A stretch of 64,000 nt of DNA from Chaunax sp. Z400 (Eukaryota > Chordata > Actinopteri > Lophiiformes > Chaunacidae): positions 2,450,001 through 2,514,000 of the forward strand of contig CM075203.1 of NCBI GenBank assembly GCA_037577475.1, given 5' to 3'. Shown here piece after piece: positions 38,114-50,100 of this stretch (positions are counted from its first letter, which is position 1; each line of letters starts with the position of its first letter). The notes beneath the pieces were generated by a model. That model searched no databases and was not told the origin of the DNA. It was given only the letters and a program-made list of their open reading frames with translations. The position numbers and the translations under genes were made by a program.

Positions 38114-41100
38114 ATGGCAGCGTATACGTTACCGGAGGGATTCACGGAGTTTGATATGTTCACGTTCGGCTCGGCGCTACTGGTTGGAGGTAAGTGGACC
38201 CAGCAGACGCGTTTCTGCGAGGATTGAACGGACAGTTTAGAACCGTCTACATCTAAAATCATCTCAAGGCTTCATGCCAAAACAATGTCTTTGCATGTTT
38301 TCTGTTTCTACTGTGACGTTTTTATTGTGACGTTTGAAAAACTCAAATTAAACTGCAAACTGTGAAGCATCACGTTTATGATCAGCGGTGGAAGAAACAT
38401 TCAGAACTTTTACTTAAATGAAAACACCAATACAGCAAAATACAAATGTCCCATTGCAAGTAAAAGGAAAATGGAAAATCCTACTTGGGTTAAAGAAGTA
38501 TTAAGTACGTATATTTTACTATTACGCATTTTAAGATGCTCTTTGGGGCTCATTAGAGCACTATAAGGCCTGAGGAACATTATTATTATTATTATTATTC
38601 CTCCAAATTAATTTTCACAGGCCTAAATGTGCTGGAAAACTCATTCACAGCCTTCTCCAAAATAAATTACACTTTAAAGCTGTAAACAAAGTCCATCCTT
38701 CATATTAATGTATTAGAATTTAAATAGGAGGCACCTAAATGTTTGTTTCCTGGCACATCCTACCAACACCTTTCATGAAAAACCATTAAGTAGTTTTTTT
38801 TTTTTTTTTTGTAATCCTGCTAACAAACAAGACAAATGTGGAGGTAAAAATCAGTATTTGATAGAGCTAGTAACAAATCATATACATCTGAAATGTGACC
38901 CAGACACCATTAAAGTTGGAATCTTCAACAATGTGTTGTATTTAAAAAGCTTTTTATGTCATCCATTCTGTAAAATCTTAAAAGTAAGTAGAAAGTAAAA
39001 TACTTCCCTCTGAAATGTATTGGAGGCATAAAGTAGCTTAAAACAAATACTCCAGTAAAGTACTAGTATCTCTGTATAGCCGCTGCTTGAGTAAATGTAC
39101 TTAGTTATTTTTCACCACTGTTTAAGGATAATATCAAGGTGAAAGGTAAAGTACGTTTCACTTCTTTCTTTTTGTTTACTTTCAGGAATGCTTGGATTCT
39201 TCCTCAACGCCATCAGCATCATATCGTTCCTCAGAGTGAAGGAGCTGCGGACTCCCAGTAACTTCTTTGTGTTCAATCTCGCTGTGGCCGACATCAGTTT
39301 GAATATTAATGGACTCACAGCCGCGTATGCGAGCTACCTCAGGTATCCAATAGAAGACATACGAGTAAGAAAACACAAGTTTTCAAAGCGTTTTCCTTCC
39401 ACAGACACTTTAAAAAAAAAATATATATATCATTTTGTTTATAGGCTCGACTGCATTTCTTTCAGCAACCCAACAGTATGAAAAGTATTTAATATTATTA
39501 TCTAAATCAGCCTTTTGGTTTCATAATCCCCTTTATCCAGTGTGAAGGTTCACATGTTTTAAGCAAACCTGAAGTTACCCAACAGGATCTTAATAGAAAT
39601 GTGGCAACATTTAAATCAAACCTTTACATCCTGTTAAAACTCTTACATATTTTATTCAGTGTTTTCGTACCAAGCAGGGTCAGATTAACCCGCCCTGCAG
39701 CCCCAGCTGACCCTCCTTATTTCTGCCGGGCTCTGCGCATAGTGAATGCATTGTGTTGCATTCTTGCAAGTGAGCATTGCACTGACATACTTTTATAGCT
39801 TGATGTCGTATAAAACTGCTCTTTGTAATATTAGGCAACATTCTTTGGCATGCTGGAGCATGATTCTGCTTCTTTTTTTTTGTCTTTTAGATATTGGCCA
39901 TTTGGTCAAGATGGATGTGCCTATCATGGTTTCCAGGGAATGATAGCAGTCCTGGCATCCATCAGTTTCATGGCTGCCATTGCTTGGGACAGATACCACC
40001 AGTACTGCACCAGTGAGTTCAGTAAAGTTCAACTTATTCCCCAGGGGACCACAAAATATAGTCCATTATAAATATCAATCCAGAGAAAAGTGAATTAGAG
40101 AATTAGTGATTCAAGAATTTTTAGCCACACGTTGCAATTCATCCTCAAATCTACTGAACATTTTTACAATTTCACAAAATTTTTACATTGTACTGTTTTG
40201 TCCTCTTACCGCCCTCAAGTTAGCGGCTAGCTATAACATATAACATGTAATATATTCAAAGCTTTGGATGTCATCAAACAGGAGTCATCACATGATTCAA
40301 GCTCTGATGCAACATATCGACACAATGCACTTTTTTTTTTAGGGTGGGACAAACTGCCTCTTAAATAAAGGAGTTGTTTTTTTCTCTGTAGGACAGAAGC
40401 TCTTCTGGAGCACTACTCTGACGATGAGTGGCATCATCTGGATTCTCTCCATCTTCTGGGCTGCTGTTCCTCTCATGGGATGGGGCGTCTATGACTTTGA
40501 GCCGATGAGGACTTGCTGCACACTGGACTACACCAGAGGGGATAGGTAGGTAGACTTGTATAAATGTAGAAGTGATACTAAAACTGGAATGTTGACATGG
40601 ATGACTTTTAATTTCTATCAATTCATATTGCAGCGACCATAGCCAGGAAAAAAATAATGATTAGGCTGATTTATTGTGACAAAACAACCTCTACAATAGG
40701 TACGAGAAATGCAGATATCCTTAAACTTAAGGACATGACTAGTCCACAAGTCTAAAAGCAAGAAATCACTGACAACTGAGCACAATTATAACGTAAAATA
40801 TTGTCCAAAAGAATATTGAATATTCTAGAGGAGCCATTTAAAACAACGGTTAACCAGCATTGTTAACATTAGCAATGGATGCTTGTTTTTTTTATAACGC
40901 AACATTTGATGAGGAGGACTTGACATTTCATGCAGCAAATTATATCAATAAGTCATTGAAATGTGTACTACAGCCAGGGGCTGATTCAGGGGCAGGACCA
41001 GAGGGGCACTGGCCCCAGCTGAAATCTGATTGGCCCCTGAAGTACCCCTGTCTGTCTGTCTGTCTTTTTTTTTTTTTGTTTACAACTTGAATATTTGACT

Positions 41101-42685
41101 GTGTCAAATATCTTACTGAACAAGGAAATGTGCATGAATATTGGACATGTAGTTGGCCCCTCTGTAAAAAATGTGGCCCCTCTATGGCCCCTGATTTTGA
41201 AAAATTCTAGATCCGCCACTGACTATAGCAGCTAAGCCTCAACTTCAAACACTGACGGCCTGCACAGACCCTAACTGTCTACTGTTAGAGTCTACCCTCA
41301 CTGTTACACTTCTTGTCTATAATGGAATATTTATGGCTCACCGCTAATGTTCATCAGCATTTTACATGCAAAACTCCATAACCGTTGTCCATAAAAACTC
41401 CATTTAATCAAACATTTCCGTCCAGCAACACCTGCCCTGAGTGAAAATCCCGACCTGCATTGTAATTGAGCCAAAGCACAAAGATGACACCTACTGGACC
41501 ATCGTTGTGTCCTTCATACTTAGCTTTATTAATGACTCCTACCTGTACATTTACATTACCACATATTTAATCGACCACTATTTCTGGTGCTGACAAGCAA
41601 GAGCAGCAGCATTTAATGGCTTGATGCATCTCACACATCTGTTACATGTTATTTTTTTTCTCCTATGTATCTCTTTTTAAACAGGGACTATGTGACCTAC
41701 ATTCTAACTCTGGTGCTGCTCTACCTGATGTTCCCAGCGATCACCATGCTGTCATGTTATGATTCCATCTACAAACACTTCAAGAAGATCCATCACCACC
41801 GGGTAAATGTGCTGCAGTCATCTCAACATCGCTATTAAGAGAATTCTCCATTTCTTTTTGTTTTGAATGATATTTTTTACAGATAAAACTGCTCTCTCTA
41901 GTACTGTTAATACTAAACAATCAAAGATGTAAATCCACTGCACACATGTTACATTTTCCGAGTAACACACTTAACTTTGTTTTTTTTTAGTTTAACACCA
42001 ATTTGCCCTTGAGAGTCATGCTGATGTGCTGGGGCCCCTACGTCCTCATGTGCATCTACGCCTGCTTCGAGAACGTGAAGCTCATATCTCCAAAGCTAAG
42101 AATGGTGAGCGCTCATAAATGAATAAAATGGAGGAGAAGGATGTTACTAAAGCAAAGTTATCTGCCAACAGAACAGGGATGTTTCAAGAGTTTATAAAAT
42201 GATTAAAAAGAACTCACAAGATATCTTAGAAACGGTGCGGCCAGACATTTTTTTGGATTCGAAGAATTATTTAATAAATATCTTGGAAAATGTGCTTAAA
42301 TTGACTAAATATATCTTAAGACAAGTACAGATACACCAAAATCAAGTGCGTTTGTCTATCCATCCATCGATTATCGATAACTGCTCATCCTTTGGAGGGT
42401 CAGAGGTGGATGGAGCTGATCCCAGGTGAAATTGGTTGAGACGTTCTTACTGTGAGGCGACAGCGCTAACCCCTGCACCACCATTATCCCGTCCTTTAAA
42501 ACAAGCATTTGACAAATGATGGAAATATCTGTTTCTGCTTGCAGGTGCTTCCAGTTGTGGCAAAGACAAATCCCATTTTCAACGCTCTCCTCTACTCATT
42601 TGGAAATGAGTTCTACCGGGGCGGTGTGTGGCACTTCCTCACCGGGCAAAAGATTGTTGAGCCGGATGTAAAGAAGTCAAAATAA
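38114..42685 (+). CDS. rgr: Retinal G protein-coupled receptor opsin (RGR), complete
   Basis: Seven exons: 38114-38189, 39186-39342, 39891-40012, 40392-40545, 41685-41802, 41991-42104, 42545-42685. They total 882 nt and 293 residues (human RGR 291-295). Seven hydrophobic helices are visible. The retinal-binding lysine is Lys254 in VVAKTNPIFNALLY, where NPIFNALLY is the NPxxY-like motif. TM3 ends in WDRYHQYC (Asp111-Arg112-Tyr113). The likely disulfide pairs Cys87 (DGCAYHGFQG) with the TCC of the second loop. RGR-specific words are YWPFGQDGC, RTCCTLDYTRGD and SPKLRMV. Family knowledge: RPE and Muller-cell opsin that binds all-trans-retinal and photoisomerises it to 11-cis, supporting pigment regeneration rather than signalling. 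AATAAA is at 42955. This is probably the fish rgra copy, beside lrit1 as in other vertebrates. Confidence 0.95.
38383..39120. mobile_element. hAT-like short transposon (CAGNGGTGGAA family) in rgr intron 1
   Basis: The left end reads CAGCGGTGGAAGAAACATTC and the right end reads ATTTTTCACCACTG, inverted with respect to each other. The interior has TTTTACTTAAATGAAA and AGTAAAGTACTAGTA words shared with the element at 35300-36640. Flanks TTTATGAT and TTTAAGGA match at only 5 of 8 positions, so a target duplication is only suggested. A fragment of the ATCCTGCTAACAAACAA repeat lies inside at 38760-38840. Confidence 0.55.
40975..41221 (-). mobile_element. hAT-like non-autonomous transposon, copy 3 (inverted, centre deleted)
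   Basis: A 247-bp element in the rgr intron between exons 4 and 5, in the opposite orientation to copies 1, 2 and 4. It begins CAGGGGCTGATTCAGGGGC and ends TTCTAGATCCGCCACTG. It is flanked by ACTACAGC (40967-40974) and ACTATAGC (41222-41229), an 8-bp duplication with one mismatch. Both ends are present but about 270 bp of interior is missing compared with copies 1 and 4. Confidence 0.85.
42350..42495. repeat. Fish interspersed repeat fragment in rgr intron
   Basis: Contains CTATCCATCCATCGATTATC, CTGCTCATCCTTTGGAGGGT, GGATGGAGCTGATCCCAGGT and ACTGTGAGGCGACAGCGCTA. The same widespread fish repeat has a truncated relative at 47433-47460 (CCTATCCCAGCTGACTTTGG). Family not determined. Confidence 0.5.
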
Positions 42686-43968
42686 GAACAGCAAAAACTT
42701 TATCATAGGTCCCTCTTTGTAAACATCTATGAGCAAATATGTAGATGTCTGTATATTTGACATAATTTCACATGTAAACAGTCACTGAAACCCAGAACAA
42801 TATCTACATTTGCAGCTGCCTTCATAAGCCCCATGCTGGATTTGTGTAAATCCACAAACTGCTGCAGGTAGTTTATCCATTTTCAAGTCATTGCATTCTT
42901 TCTTGAACAAATTGTGTTAAGCCTGCACTGCTCTTCCATCCGTGTTCGACTTACAATAAACAACTGCTCCCCTGCTGTATGCTTCGATCTGCTTTCAATT
43001 GCTTTCCACCCTGAATAACTGAGCTGTAGTATCCAGTATCCCAAGATGCCATCTGATGACAGTGCTGCCTCAGCCCATTACTAAGCAGATTAACCTGTTG
43101 TATTTGTTAGGTATGAGGTTATGTAACTTTCATGTATAGTGAGAAATTCATTGTGTTAAGACTTTACTATGCAGTTAAACTACAGTATTTTGTTTTAGTT
43201 GTACCAACAACAACTGGGGTATTTCGCCCCAGGAAATAGTTTTGGGCACCTCCAATCAATTTAAAGGGACACACAGGTTCGTTTCACACAGTAGGCCTGA
43301 GACCAGATTTCCATTTAACTAAATAATTTTATGAAACAATGAAACATTAAAACACACTTTCATTTAAACTAGGGGGAAAAGTAGCCACAACAAATTAAAG
43401 GGCGCTAGGAACAGGACAGGGGCTTACAAAGGCAGCTGGACCAAAAAGGGAAGGGATCCAAAATCTACACACCACATGTGAACACCGCAAACAAAGGCCA
43501 GGTAAAGGCCAGGTAAAGCCCAGGTAAAGGCCAGGTAAAGGCCAGCCTACCTCAGGGAATGGGTGACGCCAATCCGAGGCTCAAACAGAGCATCGGCGAC
43601 GTGCAGCCCGAAGACAGCTGTTCGTGGTTAGTTCTAATGCACCGCAGGGCACTCCAACAGGGGATGATATTTTTCTCATTCACGACCTCCACCCACACGC
43701 CAAACGCACGCCAGAGGGAGGGAATCCCACACACCCGCCAGCAGACACAGCGCGGCTCCGCACCGTACCGCCCCGCAATCAAAGCCAAGGTGAGGTGAAC
43801 GAACCCATCCTGCCGAATTTGCTTTGTTCTTGCTGTTCTTTGTTTTGTGCGTCTCCCTTTCTTTCCACCGACTTTGATGTTTTGCTTTGAAATCTTGTGC
43901 CTAACACATATAGGCCAACACACACACAGCTAGTATGTTACGGTGTAATTAGCAATTTTTGTGACACA
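42686..43968. other. rgr 3' UTR and dnah12 5' region
   Basis: The rgr 3' UTR runs to about AATAAA at 42955. A GC-richer patch (43550-43790) is a candidate dnah12 promoter or untranslated exon: CAAAGCCAAG is followed by the donor-like GTGAGG at 43790, and an acceptor-like ACACACACAG ends at about 43930, 40-60 bp before the start codon. The 11-bp minisatellite (43495-43545) lies just upstream. No RFX X-box was recognised by eye. Confidence 0.4.
43495..43545 (+). repeat. 11-bp minisatellite AGGCCAGGTAA x about 4.6
   Basis: Five head-to-tail units, one with AGCCCAGGTAA in place of AGGCCAGGTAA. Every complete unit holds CAGGTAA, which reads as a strong 5' splice-site word, just upstream of dnah12. 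Confidence 0.9.
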
Positions 43969-43989
43969 ATGTCAATTCACAGACAGACC

Positions 43990-46305
43990 ATGGCTAATTA
44001 CCTGCATAGGCAGGCAGCGCCCAATCCCAGGCTGCCTCCATTGCCACAAGAGCAATCCAATGGTGGACCCAGTCAACCTGTCCCACTCAGGCTGAGGAGG
44101 TGTGGAGGCAAAATCAATGCAGCAAATGGAACACCAACGACTAATATCTCGCATAGGCAGGCAGCACCCAATCCCAGGCTGCCTCACCTGCCACAAGAGC
44201 AATCCAATGGTGCATCCAGTCAACCTGTCCCACTCAGACTGAGGAGGTGTGGAGGCAAAATCAATGCAGCAAATGGAACACCAACGACTAATATCTCGCA
44301 TAGGCAGGCAGCACCCAATCCCAGGCTGCCTCACCTGCCACAAGAGCAATCCAATGGTGCATCCAGTCAACCTGTCCCACACCGACACCAGAATTGTGGG
44401 CATAGAGAGTCTAGTGCATTGGATTATTTATTATTCAAGGCTAATAAGTTTGTTGAACGCGGAAAAGCGATTGAAATAAAACAGCAGGAGCACATGAAAA
44501 CTCATTTATCTGCTGCCACACTCCAAAGAATCCAGGAGGTGCATGACAGCAATTTCACTAGTAAGCAACGTGATGCTGAAGTAAAAAAACTTAAAAGGAA
44601 ATTGCAGAGGGAAAATGCACAGCAAAATCGGCAACAGGAGTTAGATTCGACAGTGTAAGTTTTAAGCTAATTTCTTTTACAACCATCCCTTGTGTTGTGT
44701 TCGAAAGCTGTTTCTGTCCCGTATTTTGACCCATGATTTAACTCAGTCCAAAACAATGACTATCATCCAATATTGTTCTTACTACATCATAAATAACTTA
44801 TTATGCATTCATAACCATACAATCCTGTTGTAATTTTATTTTATGGCCCCAAGACACATTACACCACATATTTTTAAGATAAAAATCAGACTAAATTCAC
44901 TCATTATATTCCCTGTAGTGAAGACAGTGAATAATTATGTTATCTGACTATAATGGACTAATATTAGAATACAATTTCTAAAAAAAGTTTTTAGAACTTT
45001 ATATTATTAACTATAGTAACCTAAAAAAAGAAGCTTTTTTTCATAAAACACAACTTTATTTGATCCAAAATAGCAGATTCAAATTAAACATTGAAAATTG
45101 GGATTTCACTGCTGAATGAAACTCAAATAAACTTGGCAGAGATATTTATAGATGTTTATGCTAGACAATCTGTGCAATGTTGTTCAGGCCACGCCCCCCA
45201 CAAGATAATCAAGGCCTACACTGTACTGCCAGAAAATAATTGTTCCCGTGGAAGAAGGGGGGTGGAGGTGGGGTGTCTAAAGTCAAAGATGAATCTTGAT
45301 TGAGCCAAATTTGACCCACAGTTACCCACAACATTTCAATGCACTGCTGGGTCTTCCCAGACCTGAACACCAAATGATTCACTTTTTTTTAGAGAGACCT
45401 TCAGAATTGGCTAAAATGGTCAAAATCAGTTTTGTAGTGTTTATATAGCTGTTGTGGAGGATATCATGAAGCCTTGTTCCAATAAAAAAAACTAGATGGT
45501 AGTTATTATATAATTGGAACTTGAAACGGGTCACAGCAGACCAGAACACAACATAAGGGTTAAGGAATAAATCACCATACAGGGATTTGGATTTCCTCCA
45601 GTTTGACAATTTGTTGCCTCATTTATCACAGGTTACCCAAAGCACGGGCCTTATACAAAGCTAATAGAGAGAGGACAGCAGCGAACCTCCAGCCAAAGGA
45701 GCCAAGTCCACCTGAGGTATGACATTCATTTTTCCACGTAGGCATTCATTTTAAGTATAAACCTCTACGCAAAGTTTGCACAATTTAATGTGTTCATTTC
45801 TGTCATTGTTTTCAGGTCCTAAGTGAGAAAGCACAGCGCCTTGTAAGTTCTTTTGTAGTATTAAATATGACAGTTAACAACAACAAAAAAGACTAAACCA
45901 TATTTAAAGTTTGTCATGTCTCATGTTTTATTCTGGTCCTATTTGCAGAGGAGATACGAGACACTTAAAAGCTGTATAGAAAAGCAAGAAATCGCGCCAT
46001 TTCCAAAGAAATGGATGGATGCCATTGATGCTCGAATACCACCTAAACTGATGGCGGGCCCTAATTCAAAGAAACTACTTGAGAGAGTCCACAAGGAAAT
46101 CTGTGGCGACTATCAGCGTGTGATTCTTAATCTGACAGGTATTTGCCTATTTATTGGTTTTTCTTTGTGCATGGTATACAGTATATGTACGTACATAGAC
46201 TACAGATGAACCATGTCTCATCATGTCATATTCTCCTCCTGTAGTGAACAGCAGATTAAGGAATCCAGAGGCAAAAGAAAAAAAGAAGACAGTTACCAAG
46301 TGCCA
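43990..46305 (+). other. dnah12: dnah12 exons 1-5: N-terminal tail start with 49-residue repeats
   Basis: Exons 43990-44654, 45632-45716, 45816-45842 (only 27 nt), 45949-46138 and 46245-46305. Exon 1 holds three copies of a 49-residue unit, then a charged coiled-coil-like segment (KKLKRKLQRENAQQNRQQ). The splice ACA-GT|G-TTA-CCC joins exons 1 and 2 in frame. Exon 4 (CIEKQEIAPFPKKWMDAI ... RIPPKLM) resembles the start of DNAH12-type tails. The repeat part has no counterpart that I recognise in mammalian chains. Confidence 0.75.
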
Positions 46306-46373
46306 GTAAGTGTCAAATGTAGAAGTGATCTACCAATATATATATATATACAGTATATATATATATATATATA

Positions 46374-46413
<40 letters not shown>

Positions 46414-46436
46414 TGTGTATATATATATATATATAT

Positions 46437-46473
<37 letters not shown>

Positions 46474-46531
46474 CTGTATATATATATATATATATATATA
46501 TACTGTATATATATATATATATATATACATA

Positions 46532-46564
<33 letters not shown>

Positions 46565-46840
46565 CTGTATATATATATATACGTGCATATATGCACATAT
46601 ATATATATATACACATATATGCACGTATATATATATATATAACACACATATATATACATATATATATACGTATATATATATACAGTATACATATACTGTA
46701 TATATATACGTATATATATATACAGTATATATATGTATATACGTGCATATATGCACATATATATATATACACATATATATATATATATATACGTGCATAT
46801 ATGCACGTACTAACCTAACTAACCCTAACCCTATATGCAC

Positions 46841-46887
<47 letters not shown>

Positions 46888-47100
46888 CATATATGCACGT
46901 ATATATATACACATATATACTGTATATATATATATATATGTGTATATATATATATATACGTGCATATATGCACATATATATATATATATATACACATATA
47001 TATATATATATATACGTGTATATATGTGTATATATATATATATATATGTGCATATATGCACGTGTATATATATATATATATACACACACATATATATATA

Positions 47101-47153
<53 letters not shown>

Positions 47154-50100
47154 TATTTATTTTTTTCAGGGCTGATAACTGATAATGATTATTAGTAATC
47201 AAGGAGGCAGATATTGGTAACCGATGCAGTAACATGAAGGGTACTCAATAGAGTGAAAAATGCTAAGGCAGTTCAGTTTCCTCAACACTATGTCCCACTA
47301 TGTCATTTTCTTTAACATTCCATGACCTTGGTGGCTTTGATGTTTTGGGGTAACTGAGCTGCCTGATCAGATTTCTGGGCTCTGAGTGGCCGTTCCAGTA
47401 AATTATTTTATTCCCAATTAGGGGGGAAAAAAAGCCTATCCCAGCTGACTTTGGGCGGAAAATGATTTTTGAACAATGACCAAATAATTATTAATTTTGT
47501 TTTTAATGATCATTTAATAAATATATTTCCAATCTTTTGCAGAATCCCTCAGCTCTCCCGGTTTCAGCACATGGAATTAGTTGAAAACCGCAAGAAACTA
47601 AGGGAAACGTTGAACGTTTTTCATCCTGCAGTGCTGTACATCTTGGACATGAGTCACAAGACGTTTTCTACCCTGGTTCTAGTCGATCTTTCAGGCTGCA
47701 GGTAAGGAAAGGTGTCATGAATGCAACACGGCCCAGTTAAGACTGAGATGTGCATATTATCAGTTTAGTTTGGTTTGCTTTTAATTTTGTCTTTTGTTGG
47801 TACAGGGACTCTGGACCTGTGGACTGCAAGAGCCTGCAGAACAAAATCGCTGTGGAGTGTAAGAAGAAGGAGGATTTTATCATGAACAGCTGGTATCAGA
47901 ACATCATCGATGTACTGAAAAGAAAAGTAGAAAATAAGAAATTTAATACAGCAAAACGGAACGCCATCTATAGATGTGCATCCACCCTTATTTCAAACCA
48001 GGTGAGAAAAAACTGACTTGATCTGGAATTTGATTTTGACTCAAGAAGAGTCTAAAGGGACATTTTTATTAAATTATTATTATTATTATTATTAATACAT
48101 TAATTATATTTATTAAGTTATGCTGTGTGTACTACATTATATTCTTAGCAAGCCATTAGTCAGAGGGGTTGGAGGGATACTGTATGTTACCTACAGATGA
48201 TCTTTGTTTAAATAAGCAGACTAATAATCCTCGCTTGTTTTGTTTGTTTAGTGCTTCGGTTATTAGGGCATATTTCTCAATTAAATGTATGATTACTATA
48301 GCATTCTTTGTATTGTATGTCACTTGATTACAAATGCTGACCTATTAACATTTTTTTTTTTTTAATTTCCAGTTAAAATCCCTGCTACAGAGATGTGTAG
48401 AGGAGTTTGTCAATCTGTTTGATCCAAGCAATCGCTACAAAATGCCTCTCTTCCACATGGCCTTGACTTTTGATGATGACAAGATGAAAATTTGTCCAAG
48501 CTTACACGATCTGGAAGCTGCTATTTTTGAGATGCTTAATGCCATCACAAATACACTGCAGGTGAGGTTACGTACATGTAGCAGACGCTTAAAGGAAAGT
48601 TACAATATTTTTGGCATATTTTTCATGTTTTTATGTTTATTGATTGACAGAAAGTACAGACAGTCCAGTCTTACTTGGTGCAAGCTTCACCGTCATTTGT
48701 GGATGCCAAGGTGTCCGATCACATACTTGCTTGGGCACAAGCCAATTTGAAGGCCGCCGTGTGCAAGAATCTGGAGGAACCTGACAAACATTTCCAGACC
48801 CATGGTGGGGCTCCATAATTCAATCATTTCCAATCACCATCCCACTAATTTCATTTACGTAAATGCTTAATTTTTTTAATTTTTATTTTACAGTTGACAA
48901 CTATGGCTGGCTAGTCGATGGAACGGCACAGGCTCAAGTGGAGAAGTTCGTAGAAGAGAATCACTCTATTGCGGATTACGCCAAGGTAACAAAACATAGT
49001 TTAATCACGCTGTGTAGGTTATAGTCATGTTTTTGTCTTGTGAACAGTTTTCCTAACAACTGTCTATTAATGTGTAATCTCTCTACTTTTAAAAGAATGT
49101 GGAGAAGTTCCGTGCTCTGGCAACGGAAATTTTAATGCTCCCAGAGACAGCCTTCTTAACAATTGTCACACTGAAGAGTCCAGAGCTTAAAGAGGGGCTG
49201 ATTAAAAAAGCCAACAGCTATGCTGAAACTCTTCTGAGGAACCTAGCCACTATCCACCGGGAAGAAAATTTACAGTGAGTCTCTTCTTGTAACGTTCGTT
49301 AGCTAAACTGTCGCCCTGTGTTTTAATTTTTCAGATTTTTCTCACCCAAGCTTTTTGTGTCTGTTCATAGGATCTGCCATGAATTTGAGACCATCAGAGA
49401 CAAGGTATTGAAAACACCGGAGAACATAGATGACATGGCTCAGATCGTGGATTACCTTAAAGTCACTAAGAAGAAACGTATTCCAGAACTTTACGCACAA
49501 ATTACGGTAAATATGAAAATTGGTTGTCTCGATTTTTTCTTTTGTTAATGCATATTAATTTCAATAAGCTTAAATCAATCCCAACATAATTGACTATGAC
49601 TTGCTGTTCTAATAGGAAGTCAACCATAGACTGATGTACCTCCTGAATGCCTACATCTTTGAGAGTGAGGATCTGGAGCTTAATAAGGATGTCTATCTCT
49701 GGCCAAAGGAAATCCCCCATCTCTTTGAGCGTGCTGATGAGGTAATGCTCTTATGTCTGGTGACAACAGCATATCATGGTCATTTTTTAAAGAACACCTG
49801 ATTCACAAAACCTTTGTCATTTTCCAGGTTATGGAGATGGCTAAGCAAAACGGGGAGCTGGAGATGGTTGCTAAGAGAGAGAATTTAATTATGAGGTTGG
49901 AAAGGTTGAAAGGCAGGATAGTGGAATTCCCTAATTTCTCTGAGCTGCACATGATGGACCAGGTAAAGGACATTCAGATGGCCTTGAAAAAATAGTATTT
50001 AAACATGTTTTTCTAGCAACACTATCATATGAAATGGAAAATAATTGTCTTGTCATCTCTTTTGCGCAGTATGTGAAGAATGTCAAAATGGTTCAAAAGC

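Noticed and set aside
44004..44381. Regularly spaced direct repeats suggestive of a CRISPR array
   Set aside because: Units are 147 bp with no unique spacers, lie within a coding exon, and the window is eukaryotic.
43972..44403. Minus-strand open frame of 143 codons with internal repeats
   Set aside because: It is the antisense shadow of the 147-bp coding repeat; the plus-strand reading is supported by in-phase splicing to dnah12 exon 2.
46213..47235. Many overlapping open frames of 90-258 codons rich in Tyr and Ile on both strands
   Set aside because: They are translations of (TA)n and its palindromic variants; the tract is intronic in dnah12 and any frame stays open.
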